Positions 53,650 to 62,822 of a DNA stretch of 64,000 nucleotides are shown piece after piece. Below the pieces are notes generated by a model. It worked only from the letters and a program-made list of their open reading frames with translations. It was not told the DNA's origin and ran no database searches. The translations under genes and the position numbers were made by a program. How positions within the stretch are numbered: the first letter of the stretch is position 1; each line of letters begins with the position of its first letter. This DNA is from Methanomassiliicoccales archaeon (GTDB lineage: Archaea > Thermoplasmatota > Thermoplasmata > Methanomassiliicoccales > UBA472). The stretch is taken from assembly GCA_013415865.1 (NCBI GenBank), contig CP058896.1, positions 393,957-457,956 on the forward strand. Reading direction: 5' to 3'.

Positions 53650-54549
53650 TCAGGTCCCATTCTTTTCGCCTATCTTCACCTCATATTTCGCGACGATCAT
53701 GACGCCCAGTAAGAGCATCGCGCCGCTCACGACCAGCATCGGGGATGGTACCTGACCAAGGAAAATTATCGCCAACAGGGATGCTATCATCGGTTCCCCC
53801 AACAATGATATGCTGACGAATGACGCCGTGACATATCTGAGGCTCCAGTTGTACATCGTATGGCCGAAGATCGTCGATACTCCCGCCAGAAGAAGGAAGA
53901 GAACAAGGTCATTCTCAGATATCGGCAGCACTGGCACGGACATGACGAAACATGATGCGAAGAGGAACAGCGTGGCGGCGGAGTACACTATGAAGGCGTA
54001 GGGGATGATGTCGACGACCTGTCTCATCACCCTCCCTCCGACAATAAAGACGGCCGCCAGCACACATCCTATCAAAGCCAGGATATTTCCCTCAAGACCG
54101 CTTTCGCCCAGACCGCTCAAGGAGACCAGCACGATCCCGAGAAAACCAAGGACCATGCCTATCATTGCCTTCTTGTCCGTCTCTTTCAGATAGAAGACCG
54201 ACACAAGACCGATTATCAACGGATGCGCGGTGACGAGAAGGGTCGATGCGGCGACCGTGGTTAGGGTGAGGGAGGCGTTGAAGGTGTAGAAATGTAGCGC
54301 GAGAACTATACCTATTCCCATCAGCACATACCAATGCCGTTTCGGAAGGGAGCGCAGATGCTCTCTGCGCGGCCCCATCGCCATCGGAAGAAGGAACAGT
54401 GCCGCGAAAAGCATCCTATATGCTGCGATGACCAAAGGATCAGCATCGCTCCAGACGATGAATATCGAGGCAAATGAGACGCTGACGACGGCTATCAGCA
54501 CTCCGATATAGGGAGATGCTCCCTTGCCGTCCAGCTTGAGGAGGGGCAT
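53650..54549 (-). CDS. EamA/DMT-family transporter
   Basis: 299 residues, ten predicted transmembrane helices in two EamA repeats (first half from VLIAVVSVSFASIFIVWSD, second from VIPYAFIVYSAATLFLFAS, here IIPYAFIVYSAATLFL). The family exports amino acids, nucleosides or other metabolites; the substrate is unknown. It lies one base after the convergent carB stop and 4 bases downstream of the ACT-domain gene on the same strand, so it is probably co-transcribed with that regulator, which favours an amino-acid role. Confidence 0.88.
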   Translation of the reverse strand: MPLLKLDGKGASPYIGVLIAVVSVSFASIFIVWSDADPLVIAAYRMLFAALFLLPMAMGPRREHLRSLPKRHWYVLMGIGIVLALHFYTFNASLTLTTVAASTLLVTAHPLIIGLVSVFYLKETDKKAMIGMVLGFLGIVLVSLSGLGESGLEGNILALIGCVLAAVFIVGGRVMRQVVDIIPYAFIVYSAATLFLFASCFVMSVPVLPISENDLVLFLLLAGVSTIFGHTMYNWSLRYVTASFVSISLLGEPMIASLLAIIFLGQVPSPMLVVSGAMLLLGVMIVAKYEVKIGEKNGT

Positions 54550-54553
54550 GTTA

Positions 54554-55054
54554 TCAATGAATAAGTATCGACCTGACCCCTTTGCAGCCCTTGAGGCGAG
54601 GTATCAGCTCTGGCTGCACCGGGCTCTCCGTTATTATGAACAACCTTGGCTCCGTGCTTAGGTCCGGGTCGGTGACGATCGCCTGGCGGATGCTTATTCC
54701 CCCCGCCGCTATGACGCTGGTTACCTCCGAGATTATGCCAGGGGTCGAGGCGTTGGTGGGGATTATCTCGATCGCGCTCCAACCCATCTCCGATGCCACG
54801 TCCTTCAAGAACGAGGTGGGCCTGAGCTTGGAGAAGACCCTGAGCAGCTCGGGGCTCGCCTCAATGGTCTCGACCGCCGCCCTGACGATCCTCCTGTCGA
54901 CCCCCGCGGCCTTGCCTATCGCAACGTCAGCGAGCTCGATCTCACCACTGTAGATGCGGCCATCCTGGACGCGCAGACCTTGCTCAAGGAGCAGCTTTGC
55001 CACCTTCGCCTGAGAGGGATAGCGACCGAAATAGTTCGATATCTGTTTCCACAT
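54554..55054 (-). CDS. ACT-domain regulator of amino acid metabolism (COG2150 type)
   Basis: 166 residues. The N-terminal half (AKLLLEQGLRVQDGRIY, then VDRRIVRAAVETI) resembles a winged-helix or small helical domain, and the C-terminal half (IEIIPTNASTPGIISEVTSVI) is an ACT domain that binds amino acids. Proteins of this archaeal type are presumed regulators. The divergent neighbour 200 bases away is the aromatic amino acid operon, and the co-directional downstream gene is a DMT exporter. Control of either by an aromatic or aspartate-family amino acid is plausible but untested. Confidence 0.85.
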   Translation of the reverse strand: MWKQISNYFGRYPSQAKVAKLLLEQGLRVQDGRIYSGEIELADVAIGKAAGVDRRIVRAAVETIEASPELLRVFSKLRPTSFLKDVASEMGWSAIEIIPTNASTPGIISEVTSVIAAGGISIRQAIVTDPDLSTEPRLFIITESPVQPELIPRLKGCKGVRSILIH

Positions 55055-55250
55055 AACAGAACGGCATCCCCCTGGTCATTTAAAATGTTTGTCGTTGTAT
55101 AGTTTTGTCCATCGAGGGGATGCCCGGGCAAAGGGAAAGCTATAATCGGGTTGAGCATGATAGAGTCTGGGCGCATCAGCCGTTTTGAGGGGCGGGGCTC
55201 ACCTGCCTTCGAAAGGGTTATATGCGTGCTAAATATTGACACGGTTCACC

Positions 55251-55257
55251 GAGGTGA
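55251..55257 (+). promoter_or_regulatory. Ribosome site fixing the GTG start of the first shikimate gene
   Basis: GAGGTGA 4-5 bases before the GTG at 55262. A TATA-like TTATATGC at about 55218 upstream supports transcription starting near 55245, which excludes the earlier ATG at 55151. Confidence 0.65.
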
Positions 55258-55261
55258 AAGA

Positions 55262-56053
55262 GTGCTTGGCAAGAACGTAAGGATGGAACGCATCATGGAC
55301 AGGTCGACCGGGCGTGCAGTGATCGTTCCGATGGACCACGGAATAACAATGGGTCCGATAGAGGGGCTGATAGACATGAGGTCGACCATAGACAAAGTAT
55401 CCCAGGGAGGGGCGACCGCGATCGTCCTTCATAAGGGCATCATCCCATATTCTCATCGCTCGTTCGGGCGCGACATCGGTCTCATAGTCCATCTCTCGGC
55501 CAGCACAGGTCTGTCACCGCATACCAATCACAAGGTCCTTGTGACCACCGTCGAGGAGGCCATTAAGACAGGCGGTGATGCCGTGTCCATCCATGTGAAC
55601 CTGGGTGATGAGCATGAGCCAGAGATGCTCAGGGACTTTGGAGAGGTCTCCAGGAAATGCGCGGAGTGGGGCATGCCCCTAATGGTGATGATCTATCCCA
55701 GGGGGAAGGACATCAAGGACGCGTACGATGTCGACCTGGTGAAGAAATGTGCCAGGACCGCGGCCGAGCTTGGGGCTGACCTGATAAAGACGAACTACAC
55801 TGGGGATATTGACAGCTTCAAGGAGGTCGTCCGCGGTGCCGAGGCACCGGTCATCATTGCGGGAGGGCCGAAGATGAGCTCGGACGAACAGCTGCTCCAG
55901 ATGGTAAAGGATTCAATGGATGCCGGAGGCAAGGGGGTCAGCATTGGAAGGAACATCTTCCAGCACAGGAACATCATCGGCATCACCAAGGCGATAAGTG
56001 GGATCGTCCTGGAGGACATGGACGTCGAGGAAGCACTTAAGATATTGAAGTGA
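55262..56053 (+). CDS. aroA': 2-amino-3,7-dideoxy-D-threo-hept-6-ulosonate synthase
   Basis: 263-residue class I aldolase-like TIM barrel. It joins L-aspartate semialdehyde to 6-deoxy-5-ketofructose 1-phosphate, replacing DAHP synthase in most euryarchaea. Family motifs are [15 protein letters not shown], the catalytic Lys in [12 protein letters not shown], and the phosphate site [21 protein letters not shown]. The GTG at 55262 is chosen from its ribosome site. The dehydroquinate synthase II gene follows. It heads the operon that ends in asd, the source of its substrate. Confidence 0.95.
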   Translation: MLGKNVRMERIMDRSTGRAVIVPMDHGITMGPIEGLIDMRSTIDKVSQGGATAIVLHKGIIPYSHRSFGRDIGLIVHLSASTGLSPHTNHKVLVTTVEEAIKTGGDAVSIHVNLGDEHEPEMLRDFGEVSRKCAEWGMPLMVMIYPRGKDIKDAYDVDLVKKCARTAAELGADLIKTNYTGDIDSFKEVVRGAEAPVIIAGGPKMSSDEQLLQMVKDSMDAGGKGVSIGRNIFQHRNIIGITKAISGIVLEDMDVEEALKILK

Positions 56054-56058
56054 ACAAG

Positions 56059-57090
56059 ATGTCAGAGAAGTTGGTCTGGGTCCGGAGCGACCTTTTCCCA
56101 TCAAAGAGCGACAGGAAGAAGGCCGTCACGGCGGCCCTCGAGGCGGGACTGGTGGATATCCTCATCCGGGACGAGGACACCGAGTTCCTGAGGCTTGGAA
56201 GGTTCGATGCCGTGGTCGTGAAAGGGGATGAGCTGTACGAGGACGGTAAGCTGACCGGAAAGATCGTAGCGATAGACCGGCCGGAGGACCTGGCCAAGGC
56301 ATCCGCCCTTAAGGACAAGGTAGACCATCTGCTCATAGCGGCAAATGACTGGAAGGTCATACCCTTGGAGAACCTCATAGCAGAGTTCCAGCGCTCGAGG
56401 ACCCTGATCATTGCCGGAGCGAGGACCCCTGAGGAGGCAAAGCTCTTTGCCGAGACGCTGGAGGTGGGGGTGGATGGGGTGGCCATCGAGCCTTCCGCTC
56501 CTTCGAAGATAAAGGACTTCAAGGACATCATGTCGTCAAGAAAGGGAACGATGGAGCTCACGCCGGTCAAGATAACCAGGATCGTACCTATAGGGACGGG
56601 GGACAGGGTATGCGTTGACACGTGCTCTTTGCTCAGGATAGGTGAGGGCATGCTCATCGGGTCGCAGAGCTCCTGCATGTTCCTGGTCCACTCTGAGAGC
56701 CTTGAGAGCGAGTATGTCGCGGCAAGGCCTTTCAGGGTCAACGCGGGCCCGGTCCATGCCTACGTCCTTTGCGCCGACGGGAAGACAAAGTATCTGTCCG
56801 AGGTCCGAGGAGGGGATGTCCTGTTGGCCGTGACCTCGTCGGGAGAGACAAGACCGGTGGTCGTCGGCAGGGCGAAGGTCGAGGTGAGGCCCTTGCTCTT
56901 GATAGAGGTGGACGCGGACGGAAGGAGGCATTCCATCATTTTGCAGAACGCCGAGACCATCCGGATGTGCACCAAGGATGGTGCGGTGTCAGTCTCTGAC
57001 CTCAAGGTCGGACAGGAGGTCCTGGCTAAGGTCGAAAAAGGTGGCAGGCATTTCGGCCACGCTATCGAAGAGACGATCGACGAGAGGTGA
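56059..57090 (+). CDS. aroB': 3-dehydroquinate synthase II
   Basis: 343-residue archaeal enzyme, unrelated to bacterial AroB, that oxidatively cyclises the ADH product to 3-dehydroquinate with NAD. Recognisable parts are the start KLVWVRSDLFPSKSDRKKAV, the internal MELTPVKITRIVPIGTGDRVCVDTCS, and GMLIGSQSSCMFLVHSESL and FRVNAGPVHAYV. The ATG at 56059 gives the normal N-terminus; a GTG at 56050 overlaps the previous stop. Confidence 0.95.
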   Translation: MSEKLVWVRSDLFPSKSDRKKAVTAALEAGLVDILIRDEDTEFLRLGRFDAVVVKGDELYEDGKLTGKIVAIDRPEDLAKASALKDKVDHLLIAANDWKVIPLENLIAEFQRSRTLIIAGARTPEEAKLFAETLEVGVDGVAIEPSAPSKIKDFKDIMSSRKGTMELTPVKITRIVPIGTGDRVCVDTCSLLRIGEGMLIGSQSSCMFLVHSESLESEYVAARPFRVNAGPVHAYVLCADGKTKYLSEVRGGDVLLAVTSSGETRPVVVGRAKVEVRPLLLIEVDADGRRHSIILQNAETIRMCTKDGAVSVSDLKVGQEVLAKVEKGGRHFGHAIEETIDER

Positions 57091-57093
57091 CCG

Positions 57094-58560
57094 ATGAAGG
57101 TCTGTGTTTCTGTCGCTGAAAGGGATGTCCCGTCAGCGGTCGATGCATGCCGTCGTGCTGTCTCCCTCGGGGCGGACATGGTCGAAGTGAGGTTCGACAT
57201 GATGGACGAGCTACCTCATGACCTGACGCTTTTCAGGAGCATACCGGTGCCCCTGATCGCCACGCTGCGCTCGGTCACGGACGGTGGTAAGTATTCAGGA
57301 GATGATGAGGAAAAGGTCAAGCTCCTGACCATGGCCGCTGATAACGGCTTCGCGTTCATCGATTCCGAGAGCGTTTTTAAAGGATCTGATGTGCTCAAAA
57401 GGACATCGGGCAACACCAGGCTCATCGTCTCCTATCATGACCATGAGAGGACGCCGAAGGTCTCGGACATAGTCCATATCCTTGTGTCCTGCTCGTCAAA
57501 GGGGGATGTAGCGAAGGTGGCCTTCAGGGCGAACACCTTCAAGGACGTCCTATCATTGGTCGAGGCGTCGAAGGCGTACTCTGAGACAGGCAAAGAATTT
57601 GTCGCGATATCGATGGGCGAGAAGGGGGTGGTGACCAGGGTCCTCTTCGAGCGTCTTGGCGCCTCCTTCACCTATGCCTCATTGGAAAAAGGGAGGGAGG
57701 TCGCGCCGGGACAGATGGACGTCTCGACCCTCAAGGCACTGTCCGGAGACATTGTGGTGACGGGCGTGACCGGCAGGTCCCTCTCACATTCTCTGTCACC
57801 TTGGATGCATAACGCGGCATTCTCGGACCTGGGCATCCCGGGCATATATCTCAAATTCCAGGCCGAGCACGAGGAGCTTCCAGACCTGTTGGGGCTGATG
57901 GTCGAGCTCGGTATCAGGGGGACCAATGTCACCATTCCGCACAAGGAGGCGGTAATTCCATTACTGGATTCCATAGACCCGGAGGCCGAGAGGATAGGGG
58001 CGGTGAACACTGTAAAGAACGATGATGGGTCGCTGGTCGGCTTCAACACTGACGTGTACGGCGTCAGGATGACGTTCGAGAAGAACCGCTTCGCACCAAA
58101 GGGAAAGAAGGTGCTAGTCATGGGCGCAGGTGGTGCGGCCAGAGCTGTATCGGCATATCTCTCCTCAGAGGGGGCGGACATCTTCATCGCAAACAGAACG
58201 GCTGAGAAGGCCAGGGCATTGGCGGAGGCGTTCGATGGCATTACCGTGATCAAGGTCGAGGAGGTGCCTGACCATCATTTCGATGCGATGGTCAATTGCA
58301 CCCCGTTGGGGATGAAAGGATACCCTGATGAGATCTCCATACCTGCGGAGGCGATCAGGGAGGGACAGTTCATCATGGACACCATCTACAACCCGCCGAT
58401 GACGAAGCTCGTCGCCGAGGGCCTCGCAAGGGGAGCAACAGCGGTATCAGGAAAGGACATGCTCATATTCCAGGCGATGCAGGCCTTTGAGATCTGGACC
58501 GGGGTCAGACCGAAGTATGAGGTCATGAGGGCCGGCTTTGAGGAGGGAATGTCCAGATGA
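57094..58560 (+). CDS. aroDE: Fused 3-dehydroquinate dehydratase-shikimate dehydrogenase
   Basis: 488 residues. The N-terminal type I dehydroquinase (about 1-215) has the Schiff-base Lys141 in VAKVAFRA and the catalytic His in VSYHDHERT. The C-terminal shikimate dehydrogenase (about 219-488) has GRSLSHSLSPWMHN, NVTIPHKE and the NADP loop GAGGAARAV. Two consecutive steps are thus in one chain, an arrangement known also from plants. It starts 3 bases after aroB' and overlaps the shikimate kinase start by 4 bases (ATGA). Confidence 0.96.
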   Translation: MKVCVSVAERDVPSAVDACRRAVSLGADMVEVRFDMMDELPHDLTLFRSIPVPLIATLRSVTDGGKYSGDDEEKVKLLTMAADNGFAFIDSESVFKGSDVLKRTSGNTRLIVSYHDHERTPKVSDIVHILVSCSSKGDVAKVAFRANTFKDVLSLVEASKAYSETGKEFVAISMGEKGVVTRVLFERLGASFTYASLEKGREVAPGQMDVSTLKALSGDIVVTGVTGRSLSHSLSPWMHNAAFSDLGIPGIYLKFQAEHEELPDLLGLMVELGIRGTNVTIPHKEAVIPLLDSIDPEAERIGAVNTVKNDDGSLVGFNTDVYGVRMTFEKNRFAPKGKKVLVMGAGGAARAVSAYLSSEGADIFIANRTAEKARALAEAFDGITVIKVEEVPDHHFDAMVNCTPLGMKGYPDEISIPAEAIREGQFIMDTIYNPPMTKLVAEGLARGATAVSGKDMLIFQAMQAFEIWTGVRPKYEVMRAGFEEGMSR

Positions 58561-59399
58561 AAGGGAGCGGCATCGCACGCGGCGCAGGCACAGTGATCAA
58601 TGCCATGGCCACAGGCAAGGGATGCGCATTTGGGATAGACATCAGGACCGAGGCGGACGTCGAGCTGAACGACACGGGTGAGATCGAGGTGGTGATCGAA
58701 GGGCACCCCGAGGAGCCGACAAGGCTAATAGAGCTCTGCGTCGGAGGCATCCTCGAGAAGTTCGGAAGGCAGGGGACAGGCGCCAAGGTCGTGACCAGGT
58801 CGCAGATACCGATCTCCAGGGGCCTGAAGAGCAGCAGCGCGGCGGCCAACGCCGTTATAAAGGCGACATTGAGGGCCATAGGCGAGGACATGCAGGTCCT
58901 CGACGCGATAAGGTTCGGATGCGAGAAGGCGATAGAGGCCGGAGTATCGGTGACAGGGGCCTTCGATGATGCCTGTGCCTCGATGCTCGGCGGGGTGGTG
59001 CTCACCGATAATGCTAATTTCGAGATCATAAGACGTGAGAGGATGGACGCGTCCCTTGTCGCCCTGATATATGTGCCAGACCGAATGATCAGGAAGACCG
59101 GGCTGCCTTTGTCAAGGATAAGGGCGAACGCTGACCTCATCGAGCTGGCATATATCCTCGCAATGCATGGAGATTATAGGACCGCGATGAAGCTGAACGG
59201 AATGGTCTACTCCTCGGTCCTTGGGGTCGACCCGTCGGTCATGCATGAGGCCTTGGAGAAGGGGGCGGTCGCGGCAGGGCTGAGCGGTACGGGGCCGGCG
59301 ACCGTCATGCTCGTGGAAAGGGAGAGGGCGGAGAAGCTGCGCTCGTCCCTGAGCGTCTCTGAGAAGATCATCGTCGCGGAGCTCTATAATTGCGATTGA
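58557..59399 (+). CDS. aroK: Archaeal-type shikimate kinase (GHMP family)
   Basis: 280-residue GHMP kinase, not related to bacterial AroK, that phosphorylates shikimate. ATP loop is ISRGLKSSSAAANAV, the N-terminal motif is GIARGAGTVINAMATGKG, and the C-terminal glycine motif is AAGLSGTGPATVML. It starts with an ATGA overlap on aroDE. The next gene, EPSP synthase, uses its product. Confidence 0.95.
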   Translation: MKGSGIARGAGTVINAMATGKGCAFGIDIRTEADVELNDTGEIEVVIEGHPEEPTRLIELCVGGILEKFGRQGTGAKVVTRSQIPISRGLKSSSAAANAVIKATLRAIGEDMQVLDAIRFGCEKAIEAGVSVTGAFDDACASMLGGVVLTDNANFEIIRRERMDASLVALIYVPDRMIRKTGLPLSRIRANADLIELAYILAMHGDYRTAMKLNGMVYSSVLGVDPSVMHEALEKGAVAAGLSGTGPATVMLVERERAEKLRSSLSVSEKIIVAELYNCD

Positions 59400-59408
59400 G
59401 GTGTCAAC

Positions 59409-60677
59409 ATGTTGCTCAAGGTCAGACCGTCCACGGTAGAAGGAAGGATCGTTGCGTCGCCGTCAAAGAGCTACACCCACAGGGCTTTGGTCCTTGCCTC
59501 ATTGGCACATGGGACCTCGGTCCTGAAGGGGCCGCTTCTGAGCGGGGACACGCTCGCCACCTTAAGGGCCATCGAGGCGTTCGGGGCGAAGGTATGTCAT
59601 AAGGGCAGGGACCTGGAAGTGGAAGGAGGGCCCCTGAGATGCCCTGAGGACGTGATTGACGCGGCCAACTCGGGAACGACCATACGGATAGTTGCAGGGA
59701 TAGCCTCGCTGCTTCCATGCTACACGGTGCTCACCGGCGATGCATCGGTCAGGAGGAGGCCGATGCAGCCCCTGATCGATGCCTTGTCCCAGTTAGGTGT
59801 CGAATGCCGTTCGACAAGGGGCAACGGGCTTGCACCGTTGATAGTGAGGGGGCCTAACACCGGACGCGTGGCACATATCCGAGGGGATATCAGCTCCCAG
59901 TTCATCTCGTCCTTGCTCATATCCTCCCCGCTGAAAAAGGTGGATACCGACATAATCATAACGAGCGAGCTTAGGTCGAGGCCATACATCGACATCACCA
60001 TCGAGATGATGTCGAGGTTCGGAGCGGAGGCCAAGACGACCGAGAATGGCTTCCATATCATTGGAGGGCAGACATATAGGCCTGACCATTATCAGGTCCC
60101 CGGCGACTATTCCTCGGCGGCCTTCCCCCTCACTGCCGGTGCCCTTATCGGAAAGGTACAGGTCGATAATCTGGACCCGAGGGATGCACAAGGGGACCGC
60201 ATGATACTTGACATATTGTCCTCCTTCGGCGCCACCGTAACGCAGAGAGGGGGCTCGGTCACCTGCTCCTCAGGCCCGTTGCAAGGGGCCGACGTTGACC
60301 TGGGCCAAGCGCCAGACCTGTTCCCCATCGTGGCGGTCCTGGCCACGCAGGCGAAGGGGAGGAGCAGGCTGTTCAACGCCGAGCATGTCCGGCTCAAGGA
60401 GAGCGATAGGATCTCCGCCACCGTGACCTTCCTTAAGGCAATGGGCGCCGAGATGGAGGAGACCAGGGACGGGTGCATCATCAACGGGCCTTCAAAGCTC
60501 AAGGGGACGCATGTTATGGCGCATTCGGACCACAGGATACTGATGGCGGCGGCCGTGGCGGCCCTCGTGGCAGATGGAGAGACCACGGTCTCAGATGGCG
60601 ATTGCTTTAAGATATCTTATCCTGGTTTCGTCGATGATATGCGGTCCATTGGGGCGGACCTGGAGCTGGTTCCATGA
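59409..60677 (+). CDS. aroA: 3-phosphoshikimate 1-carboxyvinyltransferase (EPSP synthase)
   Basis: 422 residues with the EPSP synthase double fold. Motifs are VASPSKSYTHRALVLASLAHG, ANSGTTIRIVAG, GDASVRRRPM and, near the C-terminus, RLKESDRISA (the phosphoenolpyruvate and phosphoshikimate sites). It joins phosphoenolpyruvate to shikimate 3-phosphate. The ATG at 59409 is 9 bases after the kinase stop. It overlaps aroC by 4 bases. Confidence 0.97.
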   Translation: MLLKVRPSTVEGRIVASPSKSYTHRALVLASLAHGTSVLKGPLLSGDTLATLRAIEAFGAKVCHKGRDLEVEGGPLRCPEDVIDAANSGTTIRIVAGIASLLPCYTVLTGDASVRRRPMQPLIDALSQLGVECRSTRGNGLAPLIVRGPNTGRVAHIRGDISSQFISSLLISSPLKKVDTDIIITSELRSRPYIDITIEMMSRFGAEAKTTENGFHIIGGQTYRPDHYQVPGDYSSAAFPLTAGALIGKVQVDNLDPRDAQGDRMILDILSSFGATVTQRGGSVTCSSGPLQGADVDLGQAPDLFPIVAVLATQAKGRSRLFNAEHVRLKESDRISATVTFLKAMGAEMEETRDGCIINGPSKLKGTHVMAHSDHRILMAAAVAALVADGETTVSDGDCFKISYPGFVDDMRSIGADLELVP

Positions 60678-61750
60678 ACACTATAGGGGTGAAGCTCAGG
60701 CTCACGATATTCGGCACGAGCCACGGAGAAGGTGTTGGATGCGTCATCGATGGTATCCCCGCGGGCATGACGATATCATTGGATGATATACAGAGAGAGC
60801 TTGACCTGAGAAGGCCATCGGTGGGGATAGGGACCCCGCGCAGAGAGGAGGACATCGTCCTCCCGCTATCGGGCCTTAAGGACTCAAAGGCCACCGGGGG
60901 GGCCCTGACGCTTTTCATCAAGAACGTTGACAAGGACAGCGAAAGATACAAGGACCTTGAGTTCAGGCCAAGACCTGGACATGCGGACCTAACGGCCGTC
61001 ATAAAGTATGGGGGATCGCATGACATCCGGGGGGGAGGTCAGTTCTCTGGAAGGATGACCGCCCCGATCGTCGCTGCCGGGTCGGTGGCCAAGGCCATAT
61101 TGGCAAAGATCGGGGTCAACATAAGGGCATACACGGTCCAGATCGGGAAGGTCAGGGACGATGCTGACAGGACCTACGAGGAGATCGCCGAGAAGGGAAG
61201 GGCCAATGACATAAGAGCGGCGTCGGTCGAGATGGCCGAATTGATGAGAAAGGAGATAATGGACGCCAAGGCCGACGGTGACAGCATAGGTGGGGTGGTG
61301 AGATGCCTCGCTGTGGGGCTCCCGATCGGTGTCGGTGAGCCTTTCTTCGATACCCTTGAGGGGGAGCTGGCCAAGATGATCTTCGCCATACCTGCTGTAA
61401 AGGGGATAGAGTTCGGGGCGGGCTTCAGGTCAGCGTCGATGAGGGGGTCTCAGCACAACGACCCCTTCACCATAAAGGACGGTAAGGTCGTCACGACAAA
61501 GAACGATTCAGGCGGAGTGCTTGGGGGGATCAGCAATGGGATGCCCCTTGACCTGAGCGTCGCGTTCAAGCCCACCGCCTCGATCGCTCAGGAACAGGAC
61601 ACCATAGACCTTAGGACCATGCGGCCGGCCAAGATCAGGACCGAGGGGAGGCATGACCCATGCATCGTGCCCAGGGCCGTCGTGGTCGTCGAGGCGGCGG
61701 TGGCGCTGGTACTGGCAGACCTATGCATCAGAGGTGGTTTCATTGACTGA
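60674..61750 (+). CDS. aroC: Chorismate synthase
   Basis: 358 residues, reduced-FMN enzyme that makes chorismate from EPSP. Family motifs are FGTSHGEGVGCVIDG, RPGHADLT, SGRMTAPIVAAG and the C-terminal RHDPCIVPRAV. The ATG overlaps the aroA stop (60674-60677). The 3' end overlaps the chorismate mutase-prephenate dehydrogenase start (TTG at 61743) by 8 bases. Confidence 0.97.
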   Translation: MNTIGVKLRLTIFGTSHGEGVGCVIDGIPAGMTISLDDIQRELDLRRPSVGIGTPRREEDIVLPLSGLKDSKATGGALTLFIKNVDKDSERYKDLEFRPRPGHADLTAVIKYGGSHDIRGGGQFSGRMTAPIVAAGSVAKAILAKIGVNIRAYTVQIGKVRDDADRTYEEIAEKGRANDIRAASVEMAELMRKEIMDAKADGDSIGGVVRCLAVGLPIGVGEPFFDTLEGELAKMIFAIPAVKGIEFGAGFRSASMRGSQHNDPFTIKDGKVVTTKNDSGGVLGGISNGMPLDLSVAFKPTASIAQEQDTIDLRTMRPAKIRTEGRHDPCIVPRAVVVVEAAVALVLADLCIRGGFID

Positions 61751-62822
61751 GAAGGTGGACGGCATCCGTTGGATGATCGAGGAGATAGACAGGGAGATCA
61801 TGGTGCTCATCAAGAAGAGGATGGACGCAGCGCTCAAGATGGGCAAGACCAAGGTCGAAAAGTCGATGCCTGTCCGGAACCTCAAGGTGGAGGATGAGGT
61901 CATCGGGCGATACATCAGCAGAGCAGGGGAGGCTGGCATATCTGAGGAGGCGGCGAAGGAGATCGCCCAGATACTTATCAGGGAATCGATCGAGGCCCAG
62001 GCAAGATTGCCGAGGCCAATGAGGTCTGTAAAGGAGGTCCTCGTGATCGGCGGGGCGGGAAAGATGGGGCTCTGGTTCGCCAGATATATGGCGATGAGGG
62101 GTCACAAGGTCAAGATATTTGACAAGAAGAGGTGCAAGGAGTTCCCGAACGTGACCGACATGACGACATCGGTCAAGGCAGCGGACGTCATCATCGTGGC
62201 GGTGCCGATCTCCGAGGCCAAAGGGGTGCTGGAGAAGATAATTGAGGCGAGACCGAAAGGGCTTGTCTTCGACATCATGTCGGTCAAGCAACCGATCATC
62301 CGGACCCTGGAGAGAGCGGCCGAGGAGGGGCTGAAGGTCTGCAGCGTCCACCCGATGTTCGGGCCGGACGCGCTCTCGATGTACAGCAGGAACATCATCG
62401 TATGCGACTGTGGTTCCACCAGAGGTGTTGAGGAGTTCCTGCCTCTGGTGGAGGGGATGGGGGCGAACATAACTGAGATGCCGGTGACCGAGCATGATAT
62501 GCTCATATCCTATGTGCTTGGCCTGAGCCACGCGATAAACATCGCATTCTTCAGCTCACTTAGGGCCTCAGGCATAGAGTTCAAGAGCTTTGAGGACATC
62601 GCCTCCACGACGTTCAAGAGACAGGCCTCGTCCGCCAGGAGGGTCGCCTTGGAATCCCCTGACCTATATTACGAGATCCAGCACGAGAACCCTTACACGG
62701 AGAGGTGCTTCGATCTCCTGATGAAGGTCATAACAGACCTGAAGGATTCGGCCCTCTCCGAGGACAAGGAACGTTTCGTCCAGATGATGAAGGAAGGCAG
62801 GAAGTATTTCGGAGATGATTGA
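61743..62822 (+). CDS. tyrA: Fused chorismate mutase-prephenate dehydrogenase
   Basis: 359 residues. The N-terminal AroQ-type chorismate mutase (about 1-90; IRWMIEEIDREIMVLIKKRM) precedes the TyrA dehydrogenase (GGAGKMGLWFARYMAMRGH, then HPMFGPDALS, and CDCGSTRGVEEF). It commits chorismate to tyrosine, making 4-hydroxyphenylpyruvate. The TTG at 61743 has a GAGGTGG ribosome site just upstream; an ATG at 61653 would extend 90 bases into aroC with unlikely residues. It lies one base before asd. Confidence 0.92.
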   Translation: MTEKVDGIRWMIEEIDREIMVLIKKRMDAALKMGKTKVEKSMPVRNLKVEDEVIGRYISRAGEAGISEEAAKEIAQILIRESIEAQARLPRPMRSVKEVLVIGGAGKMGLWFARYMAMRGHKVKIFDKKRCKEFPNVTDMTTSVKAADVIIVAVPISEAKGVLEKIIEARPKGLVFDIMSVKQPIIRTLERAAEEGLKVCSVHPMFGPDALSMYSRNIIVCDCGSTRGVEEFLPLVEGMGANITEMPVTEHDMLISYVLGLSHAINIAFFSSLRASGIEFKSFEDIASTTFKRQASSARRVALESPDLYYEIQHENPYTERCFDLLMKVITDLKDSALSEDKERFVQMMKEGRKYFGDD